16,446 nt of DNA from JBICIG01 sp043101605. Lineage in GTDB: Bacteria; Planctomycetota; Phycisphaerae; Phycisphaerales; UBA1924. Below, in pieces: positions 9,511 to 16,446 of this stretch. Below the pieces are notes generated by a model. It saw only the letters and a program-made list of their open reading frames with translations. It was not told where the DNA came from and did not search any database. Position 1 is the first letter of the stretch; each line of letters starts with the position of its first letter. The stretch covers positions 1 through 16,446 of the forward strand of contig JBICIG010000052.1 of assembly GCA_043101605.1 (NCBI GenBank), written 5' to 3'. The position numbers were made by a program, and so were the translations under genes.

Positions 9511-11589
9511 TCAGCCCTCGCTGTCCTCGGGCTCGTCGACCGACCATTCGTCGTTCTCCGGCACCGCATCGGGGAAGACGCCGCGCGGGTCGATGGTCAC
9601 GCGGGTGATCGCCCGGTCCTGCGTGTCGAGCCGCACCGTCCACTCGTTGGTGTTGAACCACGCCTCGACGGGCAGGCGGAGGGTCTGCGTCGTGCCGTCG
9701 TCGTACTCGACCTCATACTCGACGGGCATGACCAGTTCGCCATGGTTGCGGAAGACCACCAGCGTGAAGCCCGTGGGTGCGTCCTCCTTGTCGACGCCTC
9801 CGGCGATCTCCTCGACCACCGCCTCGACCGCCTGGTCGAGGTAGCCCGTCTCGTAGAACCACCCGCGCCAGAACCAATCCAGGTCCTCGCCGGCGGCGTC
9901 CTCCATCACGCGGAAGAAGTCGGCCGGGCGCGGGCTCTTGAACGCCCACTCACGCTGGTATCGGTTGAAAGCGAAGTCGAACCGCTCGGGCCCAAGAATC
10001 GCCTCGCGCAGCACGAACAGCCCCGTCGCTACCTTGGCGTACTGCAAGCGCCCGAGGCTCCGCCGCTCGATCTGGTCGGCGTAGAGGGCGATGGGCTGCT
10101 GGTTGGGCGCGAGCATGCTCCGCGCGAACTGGCGCGGGTTGCCGCGGGATCCGCCGTCGCCGAAGCGTTCCTCGTTGGAGTAGATATTGATGAACGAGCA
10201 GAAACCCTCGTCCATCCACGCGTGCCGGCGCTCGTCGGTGTTGATCACCATCGGGAACCAGTTGTGCCCGATCTCGTGGGTCGTGACGCCGTAGAGCCCG
10301 CGCTCGCTCGTGCGGTTGCGGCAGAACAGGATCATCGGGTACTCCATGCCCCCGACGATCCCGTTAGCGTTGATCGCCGTCGGATACGGATACTCGAGCC
10401 AGCGCTTGTTGTACCCCTCGATCGCGAAGCGGAGCATGTCGGTCGAGTCCTTCCAGAGCTCGGCCGCCTCCTTCGGGTACACCGACTGCACGAAGGTGTC
10501 CACGCTCGAATCCTGCACCGCCGCCCCGTCCCAGATGAACGCGTCGCTCGAGGTCCACGCGAAGGTGCGGACATCGTCGGCCTTGAAGTGCCAGGTCAGC
10601 GGGCCGTCGCCGGCGGGGCGCGACGCCGGATCGTCCACCTCGTCGGCCTCGCGGATCATCACCGTCTCGCGCGAGCCCTGGGCCGCGTTCCAGCGCACAA
10701 GCTGGTCGCTGGTCATCACATCGCTCGGGTTCTGGAGCACGCCGGTCGCGGCGACGATGTGGCTCCGCGGCACGGTCAACTTGACATCGTACGAGCCGAA
10801 ATCGGTGTAGAACTCGCCCTGGCCCAGATAGGGCAGCGTGTTCCATCCGTACACATCGTCGTACTTCACGACCGTCGGGAACCACTGGGCGAGCTGGAAG
10901 ATCGTCCCCTGCTCGACCTCCTCGATGCCCATGCGGTCCGACCCGTACGCCGGGATGTTGAACGACCACTGCAGCGCGATCGTCACCGACTCGCCGGTCT
11001 TCAGCGGCTCCGGCAGGTCGATCCGCCCGAGCGTGTCGTGGACCGCAAGCTCGGCCGGCCGCGCGAACTCGCCCACCCTCGCGATCGAGACACCGCTGAT
11101 CTCGAACCCGCCGACGAATCCGTCCCGGTTGCCGAAGCGGGCGCCGGGCGGGGTCATGCGCGCGCCGCGGCTGTCGGGGTTGAACAGATTCTGCTCGAGG
11201 TGCAGCCAGATGTAGTCCAGTTCGTGCGGCGAGTGGTTCGTGTAGGTGATGCTCTGACGCCCCCACAGCCGGCGCGACTCGGCGTCGAGTTCGGCCTCGA
11301 TCACATGGTCGGCCTCATTCTGCCAGTACGCCGGGCCCGGCACGCCCGAACCGAGGCGCTCCTCGGTCGGCGTCGGGAGGTCGAGCGGGGTGAAGATCGT
11401 CTGCAGGTCGCGCGGCGCGAGGTCGCGGCGGCGCTGGAACTCGGGCTGATCCTCGCCCGACCGGGCCGCGCCGCGACGCTCGCCACGCGGGCCCTGCTCG
11501 CCCCGCTGGGCGAGCGCCGCCTGAGGCAGCAGGAACATCGCGACCAGCGCGCCCATCGCCGCGCCACGCAGGGAACTTGGAATCGACAC
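9511..11589 (-). CDS. Secreted M1-family (gluzincin) metallopeptidase
   Basis: Zinc metallopeptidase of family M1, 692 residues. The zinc site is complete: HEIGH (His438, Glu439, His442) followed after 18 residues by Glu461 in WMDEG. Tyr517 in LQYAKVATG sits where the family's transition-state tyrosine is expected. The exopeptidase motif usually written GxMEN appears as GGMEYP (Glu416, Tyr417), a variant that I recall from other bacterial M1 homologues. A signal peptide is clear (hydrophobic core about residues 10-24, likely cleavage after ALA at 25-27), so the enzyme is exported. A basic linker rich in Arg, Gly and Glu follows. GTG at 11589 is preceded by a perfect AAGGAGGT 5 nt upstream, which fixes the start; longer readings to 11820 are not supported. 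The C-terminus is acidic (DEPEDSEG). The substrate is unknown. The gene is divergent from mcsA and ends at a hairpin terminator. Confidence 0.93.
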   Translation of the reverse strand: MSIPSSLRGAAMGALVAMFLLPQAALAQRGEQGPRGERRGAARSGEDQPEFQRRRDLAPRDLQTIFTPLDLPTPTEERLGSGVPGPAYWQNEADHVIEAELDAESRRLWGRQSITYTNHSPHELDYIWLHLEQNLFNPDSRGARMTPPGARFGNRDGFVGGFEISGVSIARVGEFARPAELAVHDTLGRIDLPEPLKTGESVTIALQWSFNIPAYGSDRMGIEEVEQGTIFQLAQWFPTVVKYDDVYGWNTLPYLGQGEFYTDFGSYDVKLTVPRSHIVAATGVLQNPSDVMTSDQLVRWNAAQGSRETVMIREADEVDDPASRPAGDGPLTWHFKADDVRTFAWTSSDAFIWDGAAVQDSSVDTFVQSVYPKEAAELWKDSTDMLRFAIEGYNKRWLEYPYPTAINANGIVGGMEYPMILFCRNRTSERGLYGVTTHEIGHNWFPMVINTDERRHAWMDEGFCSFINIYSNEERFGDGGSRGNPRQFARSMLAPNQQPIALYADQIERRSLGRLQYAKVATGLFVLREAILGPERFDFAFNRYQREWAFKSPRPADFFRVMEDAAGEDLDWFWRGWFYETGYLDQAVEAVVEEIAGGVDKEDAPTGFTLVVFRNHGELVMPVEYEVEYDDGTTQTLRLPVEAWFNTNEWTVRLDTQDRAITRVTIDPRGVFPDAVPENDEWSVDEPEDSEG

Positions 11590-11594
11590 GAAAG

Positions 11595-11602
11595 ACCTCC
11601 TT
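11595..11602 (-). promoter_or_regulatory. Strong ribosome binding site of the M1 peptidase gene
   Basis: On the minus strand AAGGAGGT lies 5 nt before the GTG at 11589. It is a full anti-16S complement and the best one in the window. It decides the start in favour of GTG 11589, directly ahead of the signal peptide. Confidence 0.85.
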
Positions 11603-11707
11603 CGAATTGCCCGCAGGATCGACCCCGGGCGGGTCGCCGCCGGGTCGGTTCGTCGCCGCCCGGGACACCGGCTCGGCGTCTGCGTGTTCGGCACGAACGC
11701 GGACCCG

Positions 11708-11736
11708 ATCATACGGAACCGCCCGGGAACGATCGA
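11708..11736 (-). promoter_or_regulatory. Promoter candidate for the M1 peptidase gene
   Basis: On the minus strand TATGAT (11713-11708, 5 of 6 consensus) follows TCGATC (11736-11731, 3 of 6) after 17 nt. The predicted start near 11700 gives a leader of about 110 nt. The -35 box is poor, so the call rests on the -10 box and its position in the divergent gap. For mcsA in the opposite direction I see only a weak TACACT box (11765-11770) with no clear -35. Confidence 0.35.
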
Positions 11737-11818
11737 GGTGCCCCGATCCGCGCGCCGGCGGCCGTACACTCCCGGGAGCGGGCGACCGAGTTCCACGCCC
11801 CACCAGCCCGAGGTCCTC

Positions 11819-12460
11819 ATGCAGTGCGATCGGTGCGGAGAACGCGAGGCGACCGTTCACGAGGTCGTCATCTCCCAGGGACAGAAAGTCGAGCGCCATC
11901 TCTGCGAGCAATGCGCACGCGAGGCGGGCCTCAACCCCACGCCTCAGGCCCCGATCTCCCAGCTTCTCAGCTCCTACATCCTCAGCGCTTCTTCCGGGGG
12001 AACCCCGACCCTCGCCCAGCCTCGCACCCTCACCTGCGATTCCTGCGGCATGACTTTCTCGTCGTTCAAACAGTCCGGGCTGCTCGGGTGCGCCAAGTGC
12101 TACGACGCGTTCGAGGAGCCCCTTTCGCCGCTGATCGCCCGCGCCCACGACGGGGCGACGCACCATGTCGGGAAGGTCCCCCGGCGCGCGCTCGCGTCGG
12201 TCGCCGATGACGAGGACACCCCCGCGGGGCTGGAGCGGCTGCTCGGCTCGCCCTCGGACCGGGCCGCCCGCATCGCCCTGCTGCGCCAGCAACTGACTCA
12301 GGCGGTCGATGCCGAGCAGTACGAGAAGGCTTCGAGCATCCAGGCGGAACTGGTCGCCCTCGGCGCCTCGCAGCCGACGAGCGGGCAACCCGGCGACACC
12401 CCCTCCTCGGAGGACCCCGAGGGAACCGGGGGCTCGACCAACGGAGGTGCCGGCGGATGA
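11819..12460 (+). CDS. mcsA: McsA-like zinc-finger/UVR-motif adaptor of protein arginine kinase
   Basis: Adaptor protein that in Firmicutes binds and activates the arginine kinase McsB. The 213 residues show four CxxC pairs forming two treble-clef-like zinc sites: Cys3/Cys6 with Cys29/Cys32, and Cys73/Cys76 with Cys91/Cys94. The family stretch GCAKCYDAFEEPLSPLI begins at residue 90, and HHVGKVP at 115-121 is typical of McsA. A UvrB/UvrC (UVR) motif spans about 151-180 (LLRQQLTQAVDAEQYEKA). The last 25 or so residues are a disordered Gly/Ser/Asp/Thr-rich tail. ATG 11819 is chosen because Cys3 begins the first zinc site directly, and GAGGT lies 4 nt upstream; an upstream in-frame reading from 11684 is arginine/proline-rich and spurious. 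It overlaps mcsB by 4 nt, which makes the assignment firm. Confidence 0.93.
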   Translation: MQCDRCGEREATVHEVVISQGQKVERHLCEQCAREAGLNPTPQAPISQLLSSYILSASSGGTPTLAQPRTLTCDSCGMTFSSFKQSGLLGCAKCYDAFEEPLSPLIARAHDGATHHVGKVPRRALASVADDEDTPAGLERLLGSPSDRAARIALLRQQLTQAVDAEQYEKASSIQAELVALGASQPTSGQPGDTPSSEDPEGTGGSTNGGAGG

Positions 12461-13623
12461 CCCGCGACGAGCCATCCAACGGGCCTGATCCCCAGCGTCC
12501 CGGCGAGTCCGAAGAGGTCGGCCCGATCGGGCAGGCCGAACACCTGCTCCGGCACCGGACCGAGTGGCTCCGTGGCGAGGGGACCGCGAGCGATGTCGTG
12601 CTCTCCAGCCGCGTGCGCCTGGCGCGGAACCTCGCGGGGTTCCCGTTCATGCCCAAGGCGACCCGGGTCGACCGCCGCCAGATCCTCGAGATCTGCAAGA
12701 CCCGCATCATGCAGGCGGGGATCGCCGAACGGGTGCTGTGGGTCGACCTGACCAACACCCCTCCGCTGGAGCGGACGCTGCTGGTCGAGCGGCACCTGAT
12801 CTCCCAGCCCCACGCCAAGGGCAAGCTCTCAACCGGCCAGGGCGGGCCCGACGAGCCCCGGGGCGTCGCGATCGGGCTCCCCGGCGAGCGGATCAGCGTC
12901 ATGGTCAATGAGGAAGACCACCTCCGCATTCAAGTGATGCGGACGGGGTTCGCCCTGGGCGAAGCGCTGGCCGAGATCGACGCGGTCGACGACCGGATCG
13001 AGGAGGGGATCGACTACGCGTTCCATCCGCGGTTCGGGTACCTGACCGCCTGCCCGACCAATGTCGGCACCGGGATCCGCTTCAGCGTGATGCTTAACCT
13101 GCCGGCCCTCCGACTGGCGGGAGAGATCGAGAAGGTCAAGCGGGCGGCCGAGGACATGTCGCTGGCGGTCCGCGGGTTCTACGGCGAAGGGACCGAGGCG
13201 GCGGGCGACTTCCACCAGCTCTCCAACCAGACCACGCTGGGCAAGTCCGAGCGGCTGCTGCTCCACGAGATGGAGTCGGAGATCGTGCCTCGGATCATCG
13301 AGTACGAGCGGCAGGCCCGGCGCCAGCTCGTGCGCAAACAGGGCGTGATGCTCGAAGACCAGGCCCAGCGGGCGCTGGGCCTCCTGCTGCACGCCCGGCT
13401 GCTGAGCACCAAGGAGTGCATGGAACTGCTCAGCCGACTGAGGCTGGGCGCCCAGCTCGGGCTGATGGGAACAGTCGATGAGGCGGTCATCACCCACCTG
13501 ATGCTCGTGACCCAGCCGGCCCACCTGCAGCGCGTCGTCGGGCGGGAGATGCGACAGGACGAACGCCTCCGGGCCCGGGCGGATCTCGTGCGCGAGAAGC
13601 TCCGGGCCGCGTCGGCGGGGTGA
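12457..13623 (+). CDS. mcsB: Protein-arginine kinase (ATP:guanido phosphotransferase fold)
   Basis: Transfers phosphate from ATP to arginine side chains of proteins. In Bacillus phosphoarginine marks proteins for ClpC-ClpP degradation. Family signatures in the 388 residues are SSRVRLARN (50-58, phosphate-binding arginines), the catalytic-acid motif NEEDH (151-155), CPTNVGTG with Cys199, and GEGTEAAGDFHQLSNQ starting at 243 (Glu244, Glu247). Length is slightly above Bacillus McsB (about 360) because of a hydrophilic N-terminal extension of about 25 residues. Near the C-terminus DERLRA (368-373) sits where I would expect the RDxxRA phosphoarginine-binding motif, with its first two positions changed. 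ATG 12457 overlaps the mcsA stop as ATGA, with GGAGGT 8 nt upstream. No ctsR or clpC gene accompanies the pair. Confidence 0.95.
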   Translation: MTRDEPSNGPDPQRPGESEEVGPIGQAEHLLRHRTEWLRGEGTASDVVLSSRVRLARNLAGFPFMPKATRVDRRQILEICKTRIMQAGIAERVLWVDLTNTPPLERTLLVERHLISQPHAKGKLSTGQGGPDEPRGVAIGLPGERISVMVNEEDHLRIQVMRTGFALGEALAEIDAVDDRIEEGIDYAFHPRFGYLTACPTNVGTGIRFSVMLNLPALRLAGEIEKVKRAAEDMSLAVRGFYGEGTEAAGDFHQLSNQTTLGKSERLLLHEMESEIVPRIIEYERQARRQLVRKQGVMLEDQAQRALGLLLHARLLSTKECMELLSRLRLGAQLGLMGTVDEAVITHLMLVTQPAHLQRVVGREMRQDERLRARADLVREKLRAASAG

Positions 13624-13706
13624 TCGCCCGGACCCGACTGGGGAATCGACGGGGAAATCGAGAGCGGGATCACCCTGGGCGCGGTCGGGCTCTCGTCGGT
13701 TCGGGG

Positions 13707-13734
13707 TTGCGTGGAGCCGGGCGGAGCGGACAAT
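13707..13734 (+). promoter_or_regulatory. Weak promoter candidate ahead of the comF-like gene
   Basis: TTGCGT (13707-13712) and GACAAT (13729-13734) are 16 nt apart, matching 3 and 4 of 6 consensus bases. Transcription would start almost at the ATG at 13743, giving a nearly leaderless message. That fits the lack of a ribosome binding site there. Read-through from mcsAB (119 nt gap, no convincing terminator) is the alternative. Confidence 0.22.
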
Positions 13735-13742
13735 CAGCGGCT

Positions 13743-14807
13743 ATGAGCCACCCGGGCGACGAGGTCGAGGGGTCGGGCGAGCCCGCCGAGCGGCGGTTTG
13801 TGTGGCCCCCCGGCCCGCCGACGCCGATCCCGCCGAATGCCCCGGACGCGCCCGACTCCCCGGATCCGCCCCTTGATCCTCAGACCCGCGCTTCGCTCCG
13901 CGGCGGCTTGGCCAACGATCCGGACCCGTTGGAACAGGCTGATTCGCGGGCGATCGGTGCCGTTTCGACGCTGTTGGATCTCGAGCGGATGTTCCTCGGG
14001 GCGAGGCGGTCGCCGATCGCGTGCGGACCTGACGGGTCGGCTGGTCTGGCCCGGGACTGGATGCCCGACCGCCCGGCCGAGCGGTGCCCGCGCTGTGCGC
14101 ACCGCGTGGGTCCCTTCGAGGCCGACTCGGCCGGGTGCCCGGGGTGCCGGGATCGTCGGCTGCCCTGGGACCGGGCGGTCACGCTCGGCGACTTTGCCGG
14201 GCCGCTCCGCGAGGCGATCCACGAACTGAAATTCCGGCGATGGCGGAGCGTGGGGCGGGAAGTCGGGAGAGCCCTCGGCGAGCGGCTGGGCGAGGAACTG
14301 GCACTCATGGGCGTAGAGCCGGGTTCCTGCACGCTGGTGCCGGTTCCGATGGCGTATCGACGAAGGCTTGAGCGTGGGGTGGATCACACGCTGGAACTGG
14401 TCCGGGGGGTTCGGCGAGGGCTCGGCGGGCGAGCGGAGATCGTGCGGGCGCTGGGGCGGGGGCACCGTCCGACGCAGTGGTCGGTGCCGATGAGCCAGCG
14501 GCAGGCGAACGTCGCCGGGGCGTTCCGGGCGAGGCCGGGGGCAGCGCAACGGCTGCTCGGAGCGGGGCGGGGCGGGCCGGTGGTCGTGCTGGACGATGTC
14601 GTGACGACCGGGGCGACGATGCGGGCGGCCTGCCGGGCGCTGCGGGCGGGGATGCGCCGGGCGGAGGGGTCGATCAGGGGATCCGGTCGGGATGGGGAGG
14701 CGGATCGGGGTGGTCGGCGGGAGGTCTGGATCGCGGCGGCGTCGGTTACGCCGCCCCCGGAGCGGGGGCGTTCGTGGGCGGGGTGGTCGGCGGATCTTGC
14801 CGAGTGA
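13743..14807 (+). CDS. ComF-family phosphoribosyltransferase-like protein
   Basis: Member of the ComF family, related to the competence protein ComFC/GntX. These proteins have a PRTase fold; ComF is linked to DNA uptake and recombination, but its reaction is not settled. The order in 354 residues is: a Pro/Asp-rich, probably disordered N-terminus (about 1-60); a zinc ribbon Cys115-x2-Cys118-x13-Cys132-x2-Cys135; LREAIHELKFRR (about 156-167); VPVPMAYRRRLERGVDH, where the family usually has RGFNQ; QRQANVAGAFRA; and the PRPP loop VVVLDDVVTTGATM (280-293, Asp284-Asp285). Typical ComF proteins have 190-250 residues, so the first 110 or so are an extension. ATG 13743 is preferred. A GTG at 13620 overlapping the mcsB stop would add an Arg/Gly-rich stretch that looks non-coding. 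The gene follows mcsAB on the same strand. Confidence 0.85.
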   Translation: MSHPGDEVEGSGEPAERRFVWPPGPPTPIPPNAPDAPDSPDPPLDPQTRASLRGGLANDPDPLEQADSRAIGAVSTLLDLERMFLGARRSPIACGPDGSAGLARDWMPDRPAERCPRCAHRVGPFEADSAGCPGCRDRRLPWDRAVTLGDFAGPLREAIHELKFRRWRSVGREVGRALGERLGEELALMGVEPGSCTLVPVPMAYRRRLERGVDHTLELVRGVRRGLGGRAEIVRALGRGHRPTQWSVPMSQRQANVAGAFRARPGAAQRLLGAGRGGPVVVLDDVVTTGATMRAACRALRAGMRRAEGSIRGSGRDGEADRGGRREVWIAAASVTPPPERGRSWAGWSADLAE

Positions 14808-14831
14808 GGGCGTATGCGGGCTGTCGGTTGG

Positions 14832-14889
14832 GAGAAATGGGAAAAAGTGAATGCTGAGTGATTGACTCGCTGGGGGTGCGTCGTACTAT
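14832..14889 (+). promoter_or_regulatory. Probable rRNA operon promoter with A-rich upstream element
   Basis: TTGACT (14862-14867, 5 of 6) and TACTAT (14884-14889, 4 of 6) are separated by 16 nt. Upstream lies a purine/A-rich patch (about 14832-14853, including GAAATGGGAAAAAGTGAA). This patch is unusually AT-rich for this DNA and sits where an UP element would contact the RNA polymerase alpha subunits. The predicted start is near 14896, about 444 nt before the 16S 5' end. It is the best promoter in the gap and the natural candidate for the rRNA gene. Confidence 0.6.
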
Positions 14890-14895
14890 CTCCCT

Positions 14896-14918
14896 TGCCG
14901 CCTGCTGGGCGGCGTTTT
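14896..14918 (+). other. Hairpin followed by GTTTT at the 5' end of the presumed rRNA leader
   Basis: GCCGCC (14897-14902) pairs with GGCGGC (14908-14913) around a TGCTG loop and is followed by GTTTT. It begins essentially at the predicted transcription start. It resembles a short terminator, but the stem is only 6 bp and the T run 4, so it may be a stabilising 5' hairpin or a site overcome by antitermination. Confidence 0.35.
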
Positions 14919-14957
14919 CGCCGGGGAACGGAGCGAACGCTTCGGAAACCGGCCGAA

Positions 14958-14974
14958 CCTTGACAAGTGAACAG
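14958..14974 (+). promoter_or_regulatory. boxA-like antitermination element in the rRNA leader
   Basis: CCTTGACAAGTGAACAG resembles the TTTGAgAACTcAAcAG-type motifs seen in rRNA leaders and spacers of many bacteria, which bind the NusB-NusE antitermination complex. It lies about 65 nt after the predicted transcription start. It contains a perfect TTGACA, but no acceptable -10 box follows at 15-19 nt, so a second promoter is the weaker reading. Assignment is by resemblance from memory. Confidence 0.4.
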
Positions 14975-14997
14975 TTGGGTTCATCGCGAGAGTGTGA

Positions 14998-15046
14998 GGA
15001 CTCGACACCGGTGCACGCCGGGGCCCTCTGCGGGTCGGTCGAGTTC
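14998..15046 (+). other. Leader stem-loop (9 bp, 31-nt loop)
   Basis: GGACTCGAC (14998-15006) pairs with GTCGAGTTC (15038-15046) with one G-T wobble. The 3' arm overlaps the first copy of the 14-nt direct repeat, so the second repeat copy near the 16S start could partly replace it (five pairs through TCGAC). Confidence 0.4.
15029..15042 (+). repeat. 14-nt direct repeat in the 16S leader, copy 1
   Basis: TGCGGGTCGGTCGA, identical to positions 15319-15332. The copies are 290 nt apart on the same strand within the gene-free leader. Confidence 0.85.
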
Positions 15047-15318
15047 TTATCAAAGCAGCCCATGGTCGTCGGGGATCGGTCTTTGGCCGGTTGTCGTCGG
15101 TTGTGGGGCTGAAACTCTCGTGCAAGCCCTCAGATCGGCGTCTTTGGCGTCGATCGAGGTAGCCTTTGAGAATCAGCGCAGAACCTTCCGGATCTTAGCC
15201 GACCGGAGGGACGCGGGGCCTTGGCTCCGCGTGACCGGCCCGCCCACGCCTCACGCGAGTGAGAACGGGGCGGGATGCCGGACAAACTAGTTAGACCAAC
15301 GGCCCGGGCACCTTGGTG

Positions 15319-15332
15319 TGCGGGTCGGTCGA
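15319..15332 (+). repeat. 14-nt direct repeat in the 16S leader, copy 2
   Basis: TGCGGGTCGGTCGA, identical to positions 15029-15042. This copy ends 7 nt before the mature 16S 5' end, where precursor-processing stems normally form, and is followed by the 12-nt palindrome CTTCAATTGAAG (15337-15348) across the predicted 16S start. Confidence 0.85.
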
Positions 15333-15339
15333 CGAACTT

Positions 15340-16446
<1,107 letters not shown>

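Larger units (their letters stand above)
14808..15339 (+). other. Gene-free region: rRNA promoter and long 16S leader
   Basis: About 530 nt without a credible protein or tRNA gene between the comF-like gene and 16S. It holds the promoter candidate (14862-14889), an early hairpin (14896-14914), a boxA-like motif (14958-14974), a 9-bp long-range hairpin (14998-15006 with 15038-15046), and a 14-nt direct repeat (15029-15042 and 15319-15332). It also holds two overlapping hairpins that exclude each other: 15211-15218 with 15225-15232, and 15228-15234 with 15251-15257. Short open frames here are not supported. The part downstream of about 14896 is probably transcribed as precursor rRNA leader and removed in 16S maturation. 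Confidence 0.65.

Noticed and set aside
11684..11818. N-terminal extension of mcsA
   Set aside because: It is Arg/Pro-rich and crosses the divergent gap. McsA family members start immediately before the first CxxC pair, as ATG 11819 does.
9742..12210. An 822-codon plus-strand frame spanning the M1 peptidase gene and mcsA
   Set aside because: It covers two real genes and their divergent promoter region and shows no recognisable domain.
13620..13742. GTG start at 13620 for the comF-like gene, overlapping the mcsB stop
   Set aside because: The overlap is tempting, but there is no ribosome binding site and the added 41 residues are Arg/Gly-rich like untranslated sequence.
13624..13742. GAGAGC...GCTCTC pairing in the mcsB-comF gap as a terminator
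   Set aside because: A 6-bp stem with a loop of more than 20 nt and no T run is too weak.
14752..14770. 8-bp GC hairpin at the end of the comF-like gene as a terminator
   Set aside because: It lies within the coding sequence, has a 3-nt loop and is not followed by a T run.
14960..14988. Second rRNA promoter using the perfect TTGACA at 14960
   Set aside because: No acceptable -10 box occurs 15-19 nt downstream. The boxA-like reading explains the sequence better.

Overview
The window is GC-rich chromosomal DNA from a member of the Planctomycetota, most likely class Phycisphaerae. The main evidence is the partial 16S rRNA gene at the right edge. It is clearly bacterial and shortened in V1 and V3. 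It has planctomycete-style variants such as GGGGGCTCACACAAGCGG and GCATGTTGCTTAATTCGA, and a T in the EUB338 target. GTG and TTG starts and 4-nt stop/start overlaps are frequent. No insertion sequence, phage gene, CRISPR array or tRNA was seen.

Layout. Positions 6-926 (+) encode an unrecognised multi-pass membrane protein. Positions 962-7969 (-) hold a tight operon, nuoJ-nuoK-nuoL-nuoM-nuoN, encoding much of the membrane proton-pumping arm of respiratory complex I. It is read from a good promoter candidate near 8121-8149. The other nuo genes are not next to it. Divergent from it, 8201-9411 (+) encodes PgsA and PgpA, the two consecutive steps to phosphatidylglycerol. A perfect 10-bp hairpin terminator separates pgpA from a convergent secreted M1-family metallopeptidase (9511-11589, -). 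Divergent from the peptidase, 11819-13623 (+) encodes the protein-arginine kinase adaptor/kinase pair McsA-McsB, and 13743-14807 a ComF-family phosphoribosyltransferase. A gene-free stretch of about 530 nt follows, with a strong promoter candidate and a structured rRNA leader, and then the 16S gene, which runs off the window.

How the genes fit together: mostly core housekeeping (respiration, phospholipid head-group synthesis, protein quality control, ribosome synthesis). The least ordinary parts are the mcsA-mcsB pair without ctsR or clpC beside it, the His-rich loops at matching places in NuoL and NuoM, the enlarged NuoJ, and the repeat and hairpin architecture of the 16S leader. I do not see convincing evidence of a wholly new multi-gene system here.
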